This document shows, one piece after another, positions 29,537 to 36,907 of a stretch of 64,000 nt of DNA. Made by a program: the position numbers and the translations under genes. The notes below the pieces were generated by a model. It ran no database searches, was not told the origin of the DNA, and saw nothing but the letters and a program-made list of their open reading frames with translations. The stretch is taken from NCBI RefSeq assembly GCF_902459525.1, contig NZ_LR699166.1:2492501-2556500 (forward strand). The letters run 5' to 3'. The DNA comes from Sideroxydans sp. CL21 (GTDB taxonomy: Bacteria; Pseudomonadota; Gammaproteobacteria; Burkholderiales; Gallionellaceae). Numbering within the stretch: the stretch's first letter is position 1; every line of letters begins with the position of its first letter.

Positions 29537-30793
29537 ATGACCGCAACCCAATTCACTACCCTGTTTTTATTCGCGCTGGCCGCGAATGTCGTCATCAAAT
29601 TCTGGCTGGCCTACCGCCAGCTCGTTCATGTCGCCGCGCATCGTGCCGAAGTCCCCGCCGCCTTCCACGACAAGATCGAACTTGCCGCACACCAGAAGGC
29701 CGCCGACTATACCCGCGCCCTGGTCCATCTCGACATGCTGACCATCCTGTTCGAAAGCTTGCTGTTGCTCGCTTTCACGCTCGGCGGCGGTATACAGTGG
29801 CTATACACCTGGACATCCGGCATTTTCAGCGGCCCGCTGATACAGGGTACTGCCCTGATTGTTGCGGTATTGCTGCTGCAATCCATACTGGAGTCGCCGT
29901 TCGATCTGTATCGCACTTTCAACATCGAGGCCCGCTTCGGCTTCAACAAGATGACGCTCAAACTCTATCTGCTGGATACGCTCAAAAACCTGCTGCTCGG
30001 CGCCGCGCTCGGCCTGCCGCTGCTGCTCGGCGTATTGTGGCTGATGGAACGCATGGGCGAACTCTGGTGGCTCTATGTATGGGGCGTATGGGTGGTATTC
30101 AGCCTGTTGATTCAGTTCATCTACCCGACGTATATCGCGCCGCTGTTCAACGACTTCGAGCCGCTGCAGGACGAAACGCAGAAAGCGCGCATCAAGGCGC
30201 TGCTCGACAAGTGCGGCTTCGCCGCCAGCGGCCTGTTTGTGATGGACGGCAGCAAGCGCAGTTCCCACGGCAACGCCTATTTCTCCGGATTTGGCAAAAC
30301 CAAGCGCATCGTGTTCTTCGACACATTGCTTGAACGCCTCGCTCCCAATGAGATCGACGCCGTGCTGGCACATGAACTCGGGCATTTCAAGCTTCACCAC
30401 ATACTAAAACGTTACATTCTCATCTTCGTCGTCAGCCTCGGCTTTCTCTGGTTGCTGGCGCAATTGCTGCATGCACACTGGTTCTTCCAGGGTCTCGGCA
30501 TCGCAAGCGAATCCACCGCGCTGGCTTTGCTGCTGTTCTTCATGGCATTGCCGGTATTCACTTTTTTGCTGCATCCCATCGCCTCGGCCTATTCGCGCAA
30601 GCACGAATTCGAGGCCGATGCCTACGCCGCCCAGCAGACCGACGCCAAGGAACTCGTCAACGCACTGGTCAAGCTTTATCAGGACAATGCCAAGACACTG
30701 ACACCCGATTCGCTGTATGCCATTTTTTACGAATCCCATCCACCCGCACCGATACGCATCGCGCATCTGCAAGAAATTGGAGCCCGAAAATGA
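29537..30793 (+). CDS. M48-family membrane metalloprotease (CAAX prenyl protease 1-like)
   Basis: A Ste24-like integral-membrane zinc protease of 418 residues. The zinc helix VLAHELGHFKLHH carries HExxH and the third ligand is in EFEADAYAA. Several hydrophobic segments surround these, and the N-terminus starts MTATQFTTLFLFAL. An ATG 28 codons upstream is open but overlaps orn, so 29537 was chosen. It leads a run of overlapping genes: protease, cytochrome c, phhA, rsgA. Bacterial substrates are not known for most members. Confidence 0.9.
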   Translation: MTATQFTTLFLFALAANVVIKFWLAYRQLVHVAAHRAEVPAAFHDKIELAAHQKAADYTRALVHLDMLTILFESLLLLAFTLGGGIQWLYTWTSGIFSGPLIQGTALIVAVLLLQSILESPFDLYRTFNIEARFGFNKMTLKLYLLDTLKNLLLGAALGLPLLLGVLWLMERMGELWWLYVWGVWVVFSLLIQFIYPTYIAPLFNDFEPLQDETQKARIKALLDKCGFAASGLFVMDGSKRSSHGNAYFSGFGKTKRIVFFDTLLERLAPNEIDAVLAHELGHFKLHHILKRYILIFVVSLGFLWLLAQLLHAHWFFQGLGIASESTALALLLFFMALPVFTFLLHPIASAYSRKHEFEADAYAAQQTDAKELVNALVKLYQDNAKTLTPDSLYAIFYESHPPAPIRIAHLQEIGARK

Positions 30794-31095
30794 AGAAGTA
30801 TGTATTCCTGCTGTTATTCGCCGCCAGTACCGCACATGCCGATCCGTTCGCCACAGGCAATGCAGCAAACGGCAAAAAACTGTTCGCAAAATATGAGTGC
30901 GACAGTTGCCACAAAGGCAAGGTGGGCGGCGACGGAAGTGCCATTTTCACCCGCCCCGATCGCATCGTGCGCACTGTCGACCAACTCGTCCCGCGTATCA
31001 AATTCTGCTCCGGCGTGGTGGGTGCCAACCTTTCCGCCCAGGAAGAGCAGGACCTTGCAGCACATCTGAACCAGAACTACTACCACTTCAAGTGA
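30790..31095 (+). CDS. small periplasmic monohaem cytochrome c without a distal methionine
   Basis: A 101-residue precursor with a signal peptide of about 17 residues (MKKYVFLLLFAASTAHA) and one haem site, CDSCH. No methionine follows the haem motif anywhere in the mature chain, so the usual class I Met ligand is absent; the C-terminal NQNYYHFK offers a histidine and asparagine, and a free cysteine sits in FCSGVVG. The ATG overlaps the protease stop. It probably carries electrons in the periplasm, or senses a ligand at an open haem site. Confidence 0.88.
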   Translation: MKKYVFLLLFAASTAHADPFATGNAANGKKLFAKYECDSCHKGKVGGDGSAIFTRPDRIVRTVDQLVPRIKFCSGVVGANLSAQEEQDLAAHLNQNYYHFK

Positions 31096-31102
31096 GGCAA
31101 AC

Positions 31103-31441
31103 ATGACTACAGCCTGTGATCTGACCAACAAACAATGCAAACCCTGCGAGGGCGGTGTGCCGCCGCTGAGCCAGGATGAAGCAAAGAACCTGCTCAAACA
31201 ACTCGACGGCTGGGAACTGCACGACAGCCGCATCAGCAAGACCTTCGAGTTCAAGAACTATTATCAGGTGATTGCCTTCGTCAACGCGGTGGCCTGGATG
31301 ACGCACCGCGAAGACCATCACCCCGACATGACGGTCGGCTACAACAAGTGCCGCGTGGAATATTCCACCCACGCCATCGGCGGCTTGTCCGAGAACGACT
31401 TCATCTGCGCCGCGAAAGTGGAAGCGCTGTTCACGATTTGA
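31103..31441 (+). CDS. phhA: 4a-hydroxytetrahydrobiopterin dehydratase
   Basis: A pterin-4a-carbinolamine dehydratase of 112 residues, with the active-site YYQVIAFVNAVAWMTHREDHHPDM and VEYSTHAIGGLSENDF. It recycles the pterin cofactor of aromatic hydroxylases; in bacteria lacking those it may also act on molybdopterin. No phenylalanine hydroxylase is in the window. Its stop overlaps the rsgA start as TTGA. Confidence 0.93.
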   Translation: MTTACDLTNKQCKPCEGGVPPLSQDEAKNLLKQLDGWELHDSRISKTFEFKNYYQVIAFVNAVAWMTHREDHHPDMTVGYNKCRVEYSTHAIGGLSENDFICAAKVEALFTI

Positions 31442-32295
31442 AGCTGCAAGGGCTGGTCATCGCCGCCTATGGGCGTCACTATCTGGCAGAGCTGCCCGGC
31501 GGTGAGATACTTGAATGCGTACCGCGCGGCAAAAAGAGCGACGTCGCTTGCGGTGACACAGTGGAGATCGAGCGCACCAGCGCCAGCCAGGCGGTCATCG
31601 ACAGCATCGCTCCGCGTTCCACTTTGTTGTATCGATCCGATGCCTACAAGCAGAAGATCATCGCTGCCAATGTCACCCAGATCATTGTCGTCGTCGCCAC
31701 CGAACCCTCTTTCAACGATGAATTGCTGGCGCGCTGCCTGATTGCCGCGCATGACCAGAGCATTGAAACACTCATCGTGCTGAACAAGTGCGATCTGCCG
31801 CAAATCGAAGCAGCACGCGCACAACTCGCTCCCTACGGGAAAATCGGCTACCGCGTGCTGGAGCTCTCCGCGAAGCAGGATGTAGCGCCGCTATTGCCTT
31901 ATTTGCAGGGCCACACCAGCGTACTGGTCGGTCAGTCCGGCATGGGGAAATCCACCCTCATCAACGCGCTGATCCCCGATGCGCTTGCCGCGACGCGCGA
32001 GATATCCACGGTCCTCGATTCCGGCAAGCACACTACCACCCATGCGCGGCTGTATCATCTGAATGCCAACAGTCGCATGATCGATTGTCCCGGCGTGCAG
32101 TTATTCGGCCTGCATCACCTGGATTTTGCCGCGATAGAAAGAAGTTTCCCCGAGTTTTTGCCCTACCTCGGCCAGTGCCGTTTCGCCAATTGCAGCCACT
32201 CGCACGAGCCGGACTGCGCGATACGCAAGGCAACGGAAGAAGGAAAAATCGATCTGCGGAGACTGAAGCTGTTTCAACAGATAACGGCACACTAA
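31438..32295 (+). CDS. rsgA: small ribosomal subunit biogenesis GTPase RsgA
   Basis: RsgA is a circularly permuted GTPase that assists late 30S maturation. From the TTG start (overlapping the phhA stop) it has 285 residues: an OB-fold domain, NKCD (G4), the P-loop GQSGMGKST, the G3 DCPG and the C-terminal zinc-finger with CRFANCSHSHEPDCA. The TTG start gives the usual family length; the frame is open further upstream inside phhA, but that would add a non-family extension. Confidence 0.95.
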   Translation: MKLQGLVIAAYGRHYLAELPGGEILECVPRGKKSDVACGDTVEIERTSASQAVIDSIAPRSTLLYRSDAYKQKIIAANVTQIIVVVATEPSFNDELLARCLIAAHDQSIETLIVLNKCDLPQIEAARAQLAPYGKIGYRVLELSAKQDVAPLLPYLQGHTSVLVGQSGMGKSTLINALIPDALAATREISTVLDSGKHTTTHARLYHLNANSRMIDCPGVQLFGLHHLDFAAIERSFPEFLPYLGQCRFANCSHSHEPDCAIRKATEEGKIDLRRLKLFQQITAH

Positions 32296-32409
32296 ATTCA
32301 GGGACACCCTGGCTGATCGCCGTTATCAAGGAGTGCTACAGTGCTGTGCACTCTTACCCACGCGTCCCTGGTAACAACTGCAAGCCAGTCGAAGCAATCC
32401 ACTAATTCG

Positions 32410-32437
32410 AAAAAAAAGTCCTGACTTGCGTCAGGAC
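32410..32437 (-). terminator. strong minus-strand terminator
   Basis: A perfect 8-bp stem GTCCTGAC (32418-32425) / GTCAGGAC (32430-32437) with a 4-base loop. Read on the minus strand it is followed by eight Ts. No large minus-strand gene ends near it (the nearest stops at 32894), so it marks a short separate transcript. Confidence 0.8.
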
Positions 32438-32483
32438 CCAAATAACATTGCGTAATGGAGTAAAGATAATCGCTAATCGATTA

Positions 32484-32573
32484 TTACTTGGAGTCTCCGG
32501 TAAAGAAAATCATGAAACACAAAATGATGAATGGCGACAGTACCAGCGGCAAAAAGATCATGGATGAAGACAC
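32484..32573 (-). CDS. candidate 29-residue single-pass membrane peptide
   Basis: From a GTG with GGGGGG seven bases upstream (or an ATG four codons later), the frame encodes a short polar start MSSSM, then a hydrophobic run FLPLVLSPFIILCFMIFF, then TGDSK and stop. This is the plan of small bacterial membrane peptides such as oxidase or transporter accessory subunits. A strong terminator follows 47 bases after the stop on the same strand. Function and family are not recognised; an untranslated small RNA is the alternative. Confidence 0.45.
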   Translation of the reverse strand: MSSSMIFLPLVLSPFIILCFMIFFTGDSK

Positions 32574-32893
32574 GATTGAACCCCCCAATTAGTTAAGAGA
32601 AATTTGCGCATACCACAGCAGTATTTTTACTGCTCCGATTGAAAACCATGAGTCTTTGTGACCGTGGCAAAGCAAATCGTGTGGCAAGGAAATAGTCGCA
32701 TTGGTTGACTGATTACGTCAAGAATAATTATCAAAAAATAATCCATATAATCAACAATGAATAAGGGATTAATGTTAATTTTGAGTAAAATTCCGGGCTG
32801 GAATCGATGGCAATCGGCAGGGGATCAGCGATTTGAGGAATTCGATGCAGCAACTTAGGTCCGGCGAGCGCTTGCTTGGGTAACTGCCAGATT

Positions 32894-33829
32894 TCAACCC
32901 AGCAGATTCGCGACCGTCAGCAAAAGCAGCATGAACAGCCAGAATACCAATGCACGCCATACCAGCCCGACCGCACTTTGCATGAAGTCGGCATCAGCCT
33001 CATCCCCGATACCCAGCTCAGGTCGAAATTCAGGTTGTTGATCCTGGACGATGGTTTGCCCCAGCCTGACGCCGAGTGCGCCGGCACCGCTGGCGAGAAG
33101 GATGCCAGTTTCAGGGTCGGGCCAGTTTTGTGCCTGGTTGCGCCAGCAGTAAGCAGTATCCTCAAAATTGCCGACGATGGCGAAGGTGCTGGCGGTGAGG
33201 CGTAGCGGCAGCCATTCCATAATGTGATACGCCTGCCTGGCGAACACGCCGTAATTCCCGAAGTCCGCTTCATCCTGCGTGCCCCAGCGCTTGTACAGGA
33301 ACAATGCCAAACGATACAGGATCGCACCTATCGGCCCCAATCCCAGCATCATGAAGACGACGAACCAGAATACGACGCCGAATACATTGCGGTGCGAAGC
33401 CAGCAAGGCTTGCTCTATGGTCACACGGGCGACTTCTTCGTAATTTAATTCTTCACATGACTTTCCCAGCCATTCTCCGAGCAGCGTGCGCGCCTTGTCC
33501 AATTGTTTTTCCCGCAAGGCCACATGAATGTCGGTGAAATAGTGGCTGAATTGGCGAAATCCCATCGTGAGGTAGAGCACCAGCACACTGAACGCCCAGG
33601 CGAAGACCGGATGCACCCTCAGCAAAAGAAAATGCACTGAAGTAACCAGTATCAAAGGCAGGCCCACAGCAAGTATCCAGGCAATGCGTCCATGCTTGGC
33701 CTCACCCGCGTTGAAATTGCGCTGGAAGAAATTCACATAGCCGGCAAGCCAGTTGTAGAGGTATTTGCGGGATGAAAGCGGGTGCAGCTGTTCCAATAAC
33801 AAAGCGGCGATCAGAGAGAGCAGGCTCAT
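32894..33829 (-). CDS. CobD/CbiB- or AmpE-like membrane protein
   Basis: A 311-residue polytopic membrane protein with hydrophobic stretches near the N-terminus (MSLLSLIAALLLEQL), around 50-90, 155-185 and at the C-terminus (about 290-309). Conserved-looking loops include RQFSHYFTDIHVAL, NVFGVVFWF and EWLPLRLTASTFAIVGNFEDT, which match the family that unites CobD/CbiB and AmpE. Without other cobalamin genes nearby, the general CobD/CbiB-family or AmpE-like role is the safest call. Confidence 0.8.
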   Translation of the reverse strand: MSLLSLIAALLLEQLHPLSSRKYLYNWLAGYVNFFQRNFNAGEAKHGRIAWILAVGLPLILVTSVHFLLLRVHPVFAWAFSVLVLYLTMGFRQFSHYFTDIHVALREKQLDKARTLLGEWLGKSCEELNYEEVARVTIEQALLASHRNVFGVVFWFVVFMMLGLGPIGAILYRLALFLYKRWGTQDEADFGNYGVFARQAYHIMEWLPLRLTASTFAIVGNFEDTAYCWRNQAQNWPDPETGILLASGAGALGVRLGQTIVQDQQPEFRPELGIGDEADADFMQSAVGLVWRALVFWLFMLLLLTVANLLG

Positions 33830-33899
33830 GGCTTAAACGGGACATCTAACTCGAATAGGGAGAAAGATACCACAAGCGCAGAACCTGCCGCACCTCGGA

Positions 33900-35153
33900 C
33901 TACGCGATCATGCCTGCCGCCACCGTGTTATTGGTCGCCTCGTCGATGACGATGAAGCTGCCCGTCGCCCGGTCTATCCCGTAACTGTCGAACACCAGCG
34001 GCTGCTGAACCCTGAGCGCTACGCGCGCAATGTCGTTCATGTTCAGCTTGTCGGCAGCATGCTGCTCCAGCGTATTCACATCCACGCGAAAGTCGAGGCG
34101 CGAGAACAGGCACTTCGCCGTGCGCGTAGTGTGCTTGACCAGATACTTGCGGTTACGGTCCAGCGGCGCTTCCGACAGCCAGCACAACATCGCCTCGAAT
34201 TCCTTGTCCACCTTGGGCGGATGCGCGCTGGTGCGCACAAACATGTCGCCACGCGAAATATCGATTTCGTCGTCCAGCGTGATGGTCACGGACTGCGGCG
34301 CGAAGGCGGTTTGCAACTTGCCGTCGTAAGTCACGATCTCCTTGACCCTGGTAGAGCGGCCCGACGGCAGGATCGTCACTTCATCGCCAACCGACACGTC
34401 CCCTGCTTCGATGCGGCCCATGAAGCCGCGGAAATCATGATGTTCCTCAGTCTGCGGGCGGCACACCCATTGCACAGGAAAGCGAAAATCGCTGGTATTC
34501 ACATCGTGGTCGATCTCGACTTTCTCCAGCAATTCCAGCAAGGCCGGTCCCTTGTACCACTCCAGGCTATCCCCGCGATCCACCACCATGTCGCCGTTCA
34601 GCGCGGACATCGGGATGCAGGTCACGTCATGCAGATGCAATTGCGCGGCGAATTTCTTGTACTCGGCAACAATCTCGTCGAAGCGTGCCTGCGAATAATC
34701 CACCATGTCCATCTTGTTCACGGCCAGCACGACATGCGGCACGCCGACCAGGCTGGCAAGATAGGTATGGCGTCGCGTCTGCACCAATACGCCTTTGCGT
34801 GCGTCGATCAGGATGACAACCAGATTTGCGGTGGAAGCCGCCGTCACCATGTTGCGCGTGTACTGTTCATGTCCCGGCGTATCGCCGATGATGAATTTGC
34901 GTTTGGGCGTGGCGAAATAGCGATAGGCCACGTCGATGGTGATGCCCTGCTCGCGCTCGGCCTGCAGACCGTCGGTCAGCAACGACAGATCGACTGCCGC
35001 CATGCCGCGCTTTTCACTGGTTCTGGAGATTGCCGCGAACTGATCCTCGAAGATGGATTTCGAGTCGTGCAGCAAACGGCCGATCAGCGTGCTTTTGCCG
35101 TCGTCCACGCTGCCGGCGGTGATAAAACGTAACAGTTGTGTCGTATTGTTCAT
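33900..35153 (-). CDS. cysN: sulfate adenylyltransferase, GTPase subunit
   Basis: CysN couples GTP hydrolysis to formation of APS by CysD. The roughly 417-residue protein has the elongation-factor-like G1 AGSVDDGKSTLIGRLL, G3 DTPGHEQYT and G4 NKMD, followed by two beta-barrel domains. It has no fused APS kinase. The ATG at 35153 lies two bases after the cysD stop; a TTG at 35159 overlaps that stop (TTGA) and is better spaced from AAGGA, so either start may be used. It is last in the cys operon. Confidence 0.96.
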   Translation of the reverse strand: MNNTTQLLRFITAGSVDDGKSTLIGRLLHDSKSIFEDQFAAISRTSEKRGMAAVDLSLLTDGLQAEREQGITIDVAYRYFATPKRKFIIGDTPGHEQYTRNMVTAASTANLVVILIDARKGVLVQTRRHTYLASLVGVPHVVLAVNKMDMVDYSQARFDEIVAEYKKFAAQLHLHDVTCIPMSALNGDMVVDRGDSLEWYKGPALLELLEKVEIDHDVNTSDFRFPVQWVCRPQTEEHHDFRGFMGRIEAGDVSVGDEVTILPSGRSTRVKEIVTYDGKLQTAFAPQSVTITLDDEIDISRGDMFVRTSAHPPKVDKEFEAMLCWLSEAPLDRNRKYLVKHTTRTAKCLFSRLDFRVDVNTLEQHAADKLNMNDIARVALRVQQPLVFDSYGIDRATGSFIVIDEATNNTVAAGMIA

Positions 35154-35155
35154 GA

Positions 35156-36082
35156 TCAAAAATATCCTTCTTTCTTGCGCAGTTCCATGGATGCCTCGGA
35201 AGTCTGGTCATCCATGCGGGTCGCGCCGCGCTCCGTTATGCGTGTGGTCGCGGTCTCTTCGATGATCTCGTCCACCGTGCGTGCCACTGATTCGACCGGG
35301 GCGGTACAGGTCATGTCGCCCACGGTGCGAAAACGCACCGAGAGCACTTCCACTTTTTCGCCTGGCTTTGGTTGCACCAGATGCGATACCGGAATGACTG
35401 AAGCACCGCGACGAATCACTTCGCGTTCATGTGCAAAGTAGATATTGGGAATGTGCAGCTTCTCGCGGCCGATATATTCCCAGATGTCCATTTCGGTCCA
35501 GTTGCTGATCGGGAACACGCGGATGTTCTCGCCTGCATGCACACGGGTGTTGTAGGTATCCCACAGCTCCGGCCGCTGGTTCTTCGGGTCCCACTGCCCG
35601 AACTCGTCGCGAAAGGAAAAGATGCGCTCCTTGGCTCGCGCCTTTTCCTCGTCGCGCCGCGCACCGCCCATGCAGGCGTCGAAGCCGAACTCGGCGATGG
35701 TCTCCAACAGTGTCACCGACTGGTACGGATTGCGCGGTTTATCCGGGTCCTTGATGACGATGGAGCCGCGCCTGATGGAGTCCTCCAGCGAGCGCACGAT
35801 GAGACGCTCGCCCAGATCGCGCGCCAGTTTGTCGCGGCACGCTATCACTTCAGGGAAGTTGTGCTCGGTATCGATATGCACCAGCGGGAAGGGAAATTTC
35901 GCCGGACGGAACGCCTTTTCTGCCAGACGCAGCATCACGATGGAATCCTTGCCGCCCGAGAACAGCAGCGCCGGATTCCGGCATTCGGCCGCGACCTCGC
36001 GCATGATGTGGATGGATTCGCTCTCCAGCGCATCCAGGTGGGTGAAGGTGTGTTTGTTCACGATATTTTCAATCAGTTTCAT
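35156..36082 (-). CDS. cysD: sulfate adenylyltransferase subunit 2
   Basis: CysD transfers AMP from ATP to sulfate, giving APS. The 308-residue protein contains the PP-loop FSGGKDSIVMLRLA, and the family HIDTEHNFPE and GGARRDEEKARAKERIFSFR. GTGGGG lies seven bases before the ATG at 36082; a TTG five codons upstream was rejected. It sits between cysH and cysN. Confidence 0.96.
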   Translation of the reverse strand: MKLIENIVNKHTFTHLDALESESIHIMREVAAECRNPALLFSGGKDSIVMLRLAEKAFRPAKFPFPLVHIDTEHNFPEVIACRDKLARDLGERLIVRSLEDSIRRGSIVIKDPDKPRNPYQSVTLLETIAEFGFDACMGGARRDEEKARAKERIFSFRDEFGQWDPKNQRPELWDTYNTRVHAGENIRVFPISNWTEMDIWEYIGREKLHIPNIYFAHEREVIRRGASVIPVSHLVQPKPGEKVEVLSVRFRTVGDMTCTAPVESVARTVDEIIEETATTRITERGATRMDDQTSEASMELRKKEGYF

Positions 36083-36097
36083 TTTTTGACCCCACAA

Positions 36098-36907
36098 CTA
36101 TGCGGAGACCTCCTGTTTCATATTGGCCTGTGACGCAATCTCGATGATGCGTTCACGACTCGCCTGCAGCGAAGTGCCTCGTACTCCAGAACCGTGCGCC
36201 ACCTTTGAACCCTGGCTGACATGCAAGCCGCACTCCTTGTTTTCGGGGTTTTCCCACCACCAGCGTCCTGCACGGATATCTTCGCCCGGCGTGACGGAGC
36301 GTGTGCAGGGAGCGCAGCCCAAACTGGGATAGAACTGGTCGTGCAGCTTGTTGTACGGCACATCGTATAGCCGGATGTATGCCCACACGTCCTTGTTCGA
36401 CCATTCCAGCAACGGGTTGAATTTCTGCAAGCCGTTGTCGGTGTCAAAGGAAGTAACCTCCAGCGTGCCTCTCGTCACCGCCTGATCGCGGCGCATGCCG
36501 GTGATCCATGCCCCTTTGCCTGCGAGCGCACGGCGCAACGGTTCCACTTTGCGCGCAAAACAGCATCCCTTGCGATTCTCGACACTGTCATAGAATCCGT
36601 TGATGCCATGCTGCGCGACATAATCCTCCACCAGTGCGCTATTCGGAAAGTAGACCTGCAGGGGAATCGTGTACTGCTGCCCAACTTCCTGTATCAAGTC
36701 ATAGGTCTCTTTCGGCAGGCGCCCGGTATCCAGGCTGAACATCTGGATGTCCGGTCGATGCCTGGCAATAAGGTCGGTCAGCACCATATCTTCCGCCCCC
36801 AGGCTGTTGGCAAAGGCCACCGGTGCAAATTCGCTGGCAGCCTGATGCAGCACCGCGATGGCGTCGGCGATCTTGTTGTCCAGTTCGATCCTGTTATCGG
36901 TACTCAT
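36098..36907 (-). CDS. cysH: adenylylsulfate (APS) reductase, thioredoxin-dependent
   Basis: CysH reduces APS to sulfite with thioredoxin. The 269-residue protein carries two cysteine pairs, KGCCFARKVEPLRRAL and GCAPCTRS, of the bacterial [4Fe-4S] APS-reductase type, plus the C-terminal redox ECGLH. That distinguishes it from iron-free PAPS reductases and fits the absence of APS kinase. The start overlaps the cysI stop (ATGA); an upstream frame extension was discarded. Start of the protein: MSTDNRIELDNK. Confidence 0.95.
   Translation of the reverse strand: MSTDNRIELDNKIADAIAVLHQAASEFAPVAFANSLGAEDMVLTDLIARHRPDIQMFSLDTGRLPKETYDLIQEVGQQYTIPLQVYFPNSALVEDYVAQHGINGFYDSVENRKGCCFARKVEPLRRALAGKGAWITGMRRDQAVTRGTLEVTSFDTDNGLQKFNPLLEWSNKDVWAYIRLYDVPYNKLHDQFYPSLGCAPCTRSVTPGEDIRAGRWWWENPENKECGLHVSQGSKVAHGSGVRGTSLQASRERIIEIASQANMKQEVSA

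Larger units (their letters stand above)
32296..32893. other. intergenic region between rsgA and the CobD/AmpE-like gene
   Basis: Apart from a weak CAGGG-ACA-CCCTG hairpin right after rsgA (32297-32310), the notable content is on the minus strand: a 7-bp hairpin AGCAGTA/TACTGCT (32617-32634), a 29-codon membrane-peptide ORF and a strong terminator. A 26-codon hydrophilic ORF also runs over the same stretch on the plus strand (32512-32592). The rest to 32893 is AT-rich and without recognised signals. Confidence 0.5.

Noticed and set aside
32512-32592. 26-codon hydrophilic plus-strand frame after rsgA
   Set aside because: The opposite strand has a better frame and a terminator; no plus-strand promoter or close ribosome site supports this one.
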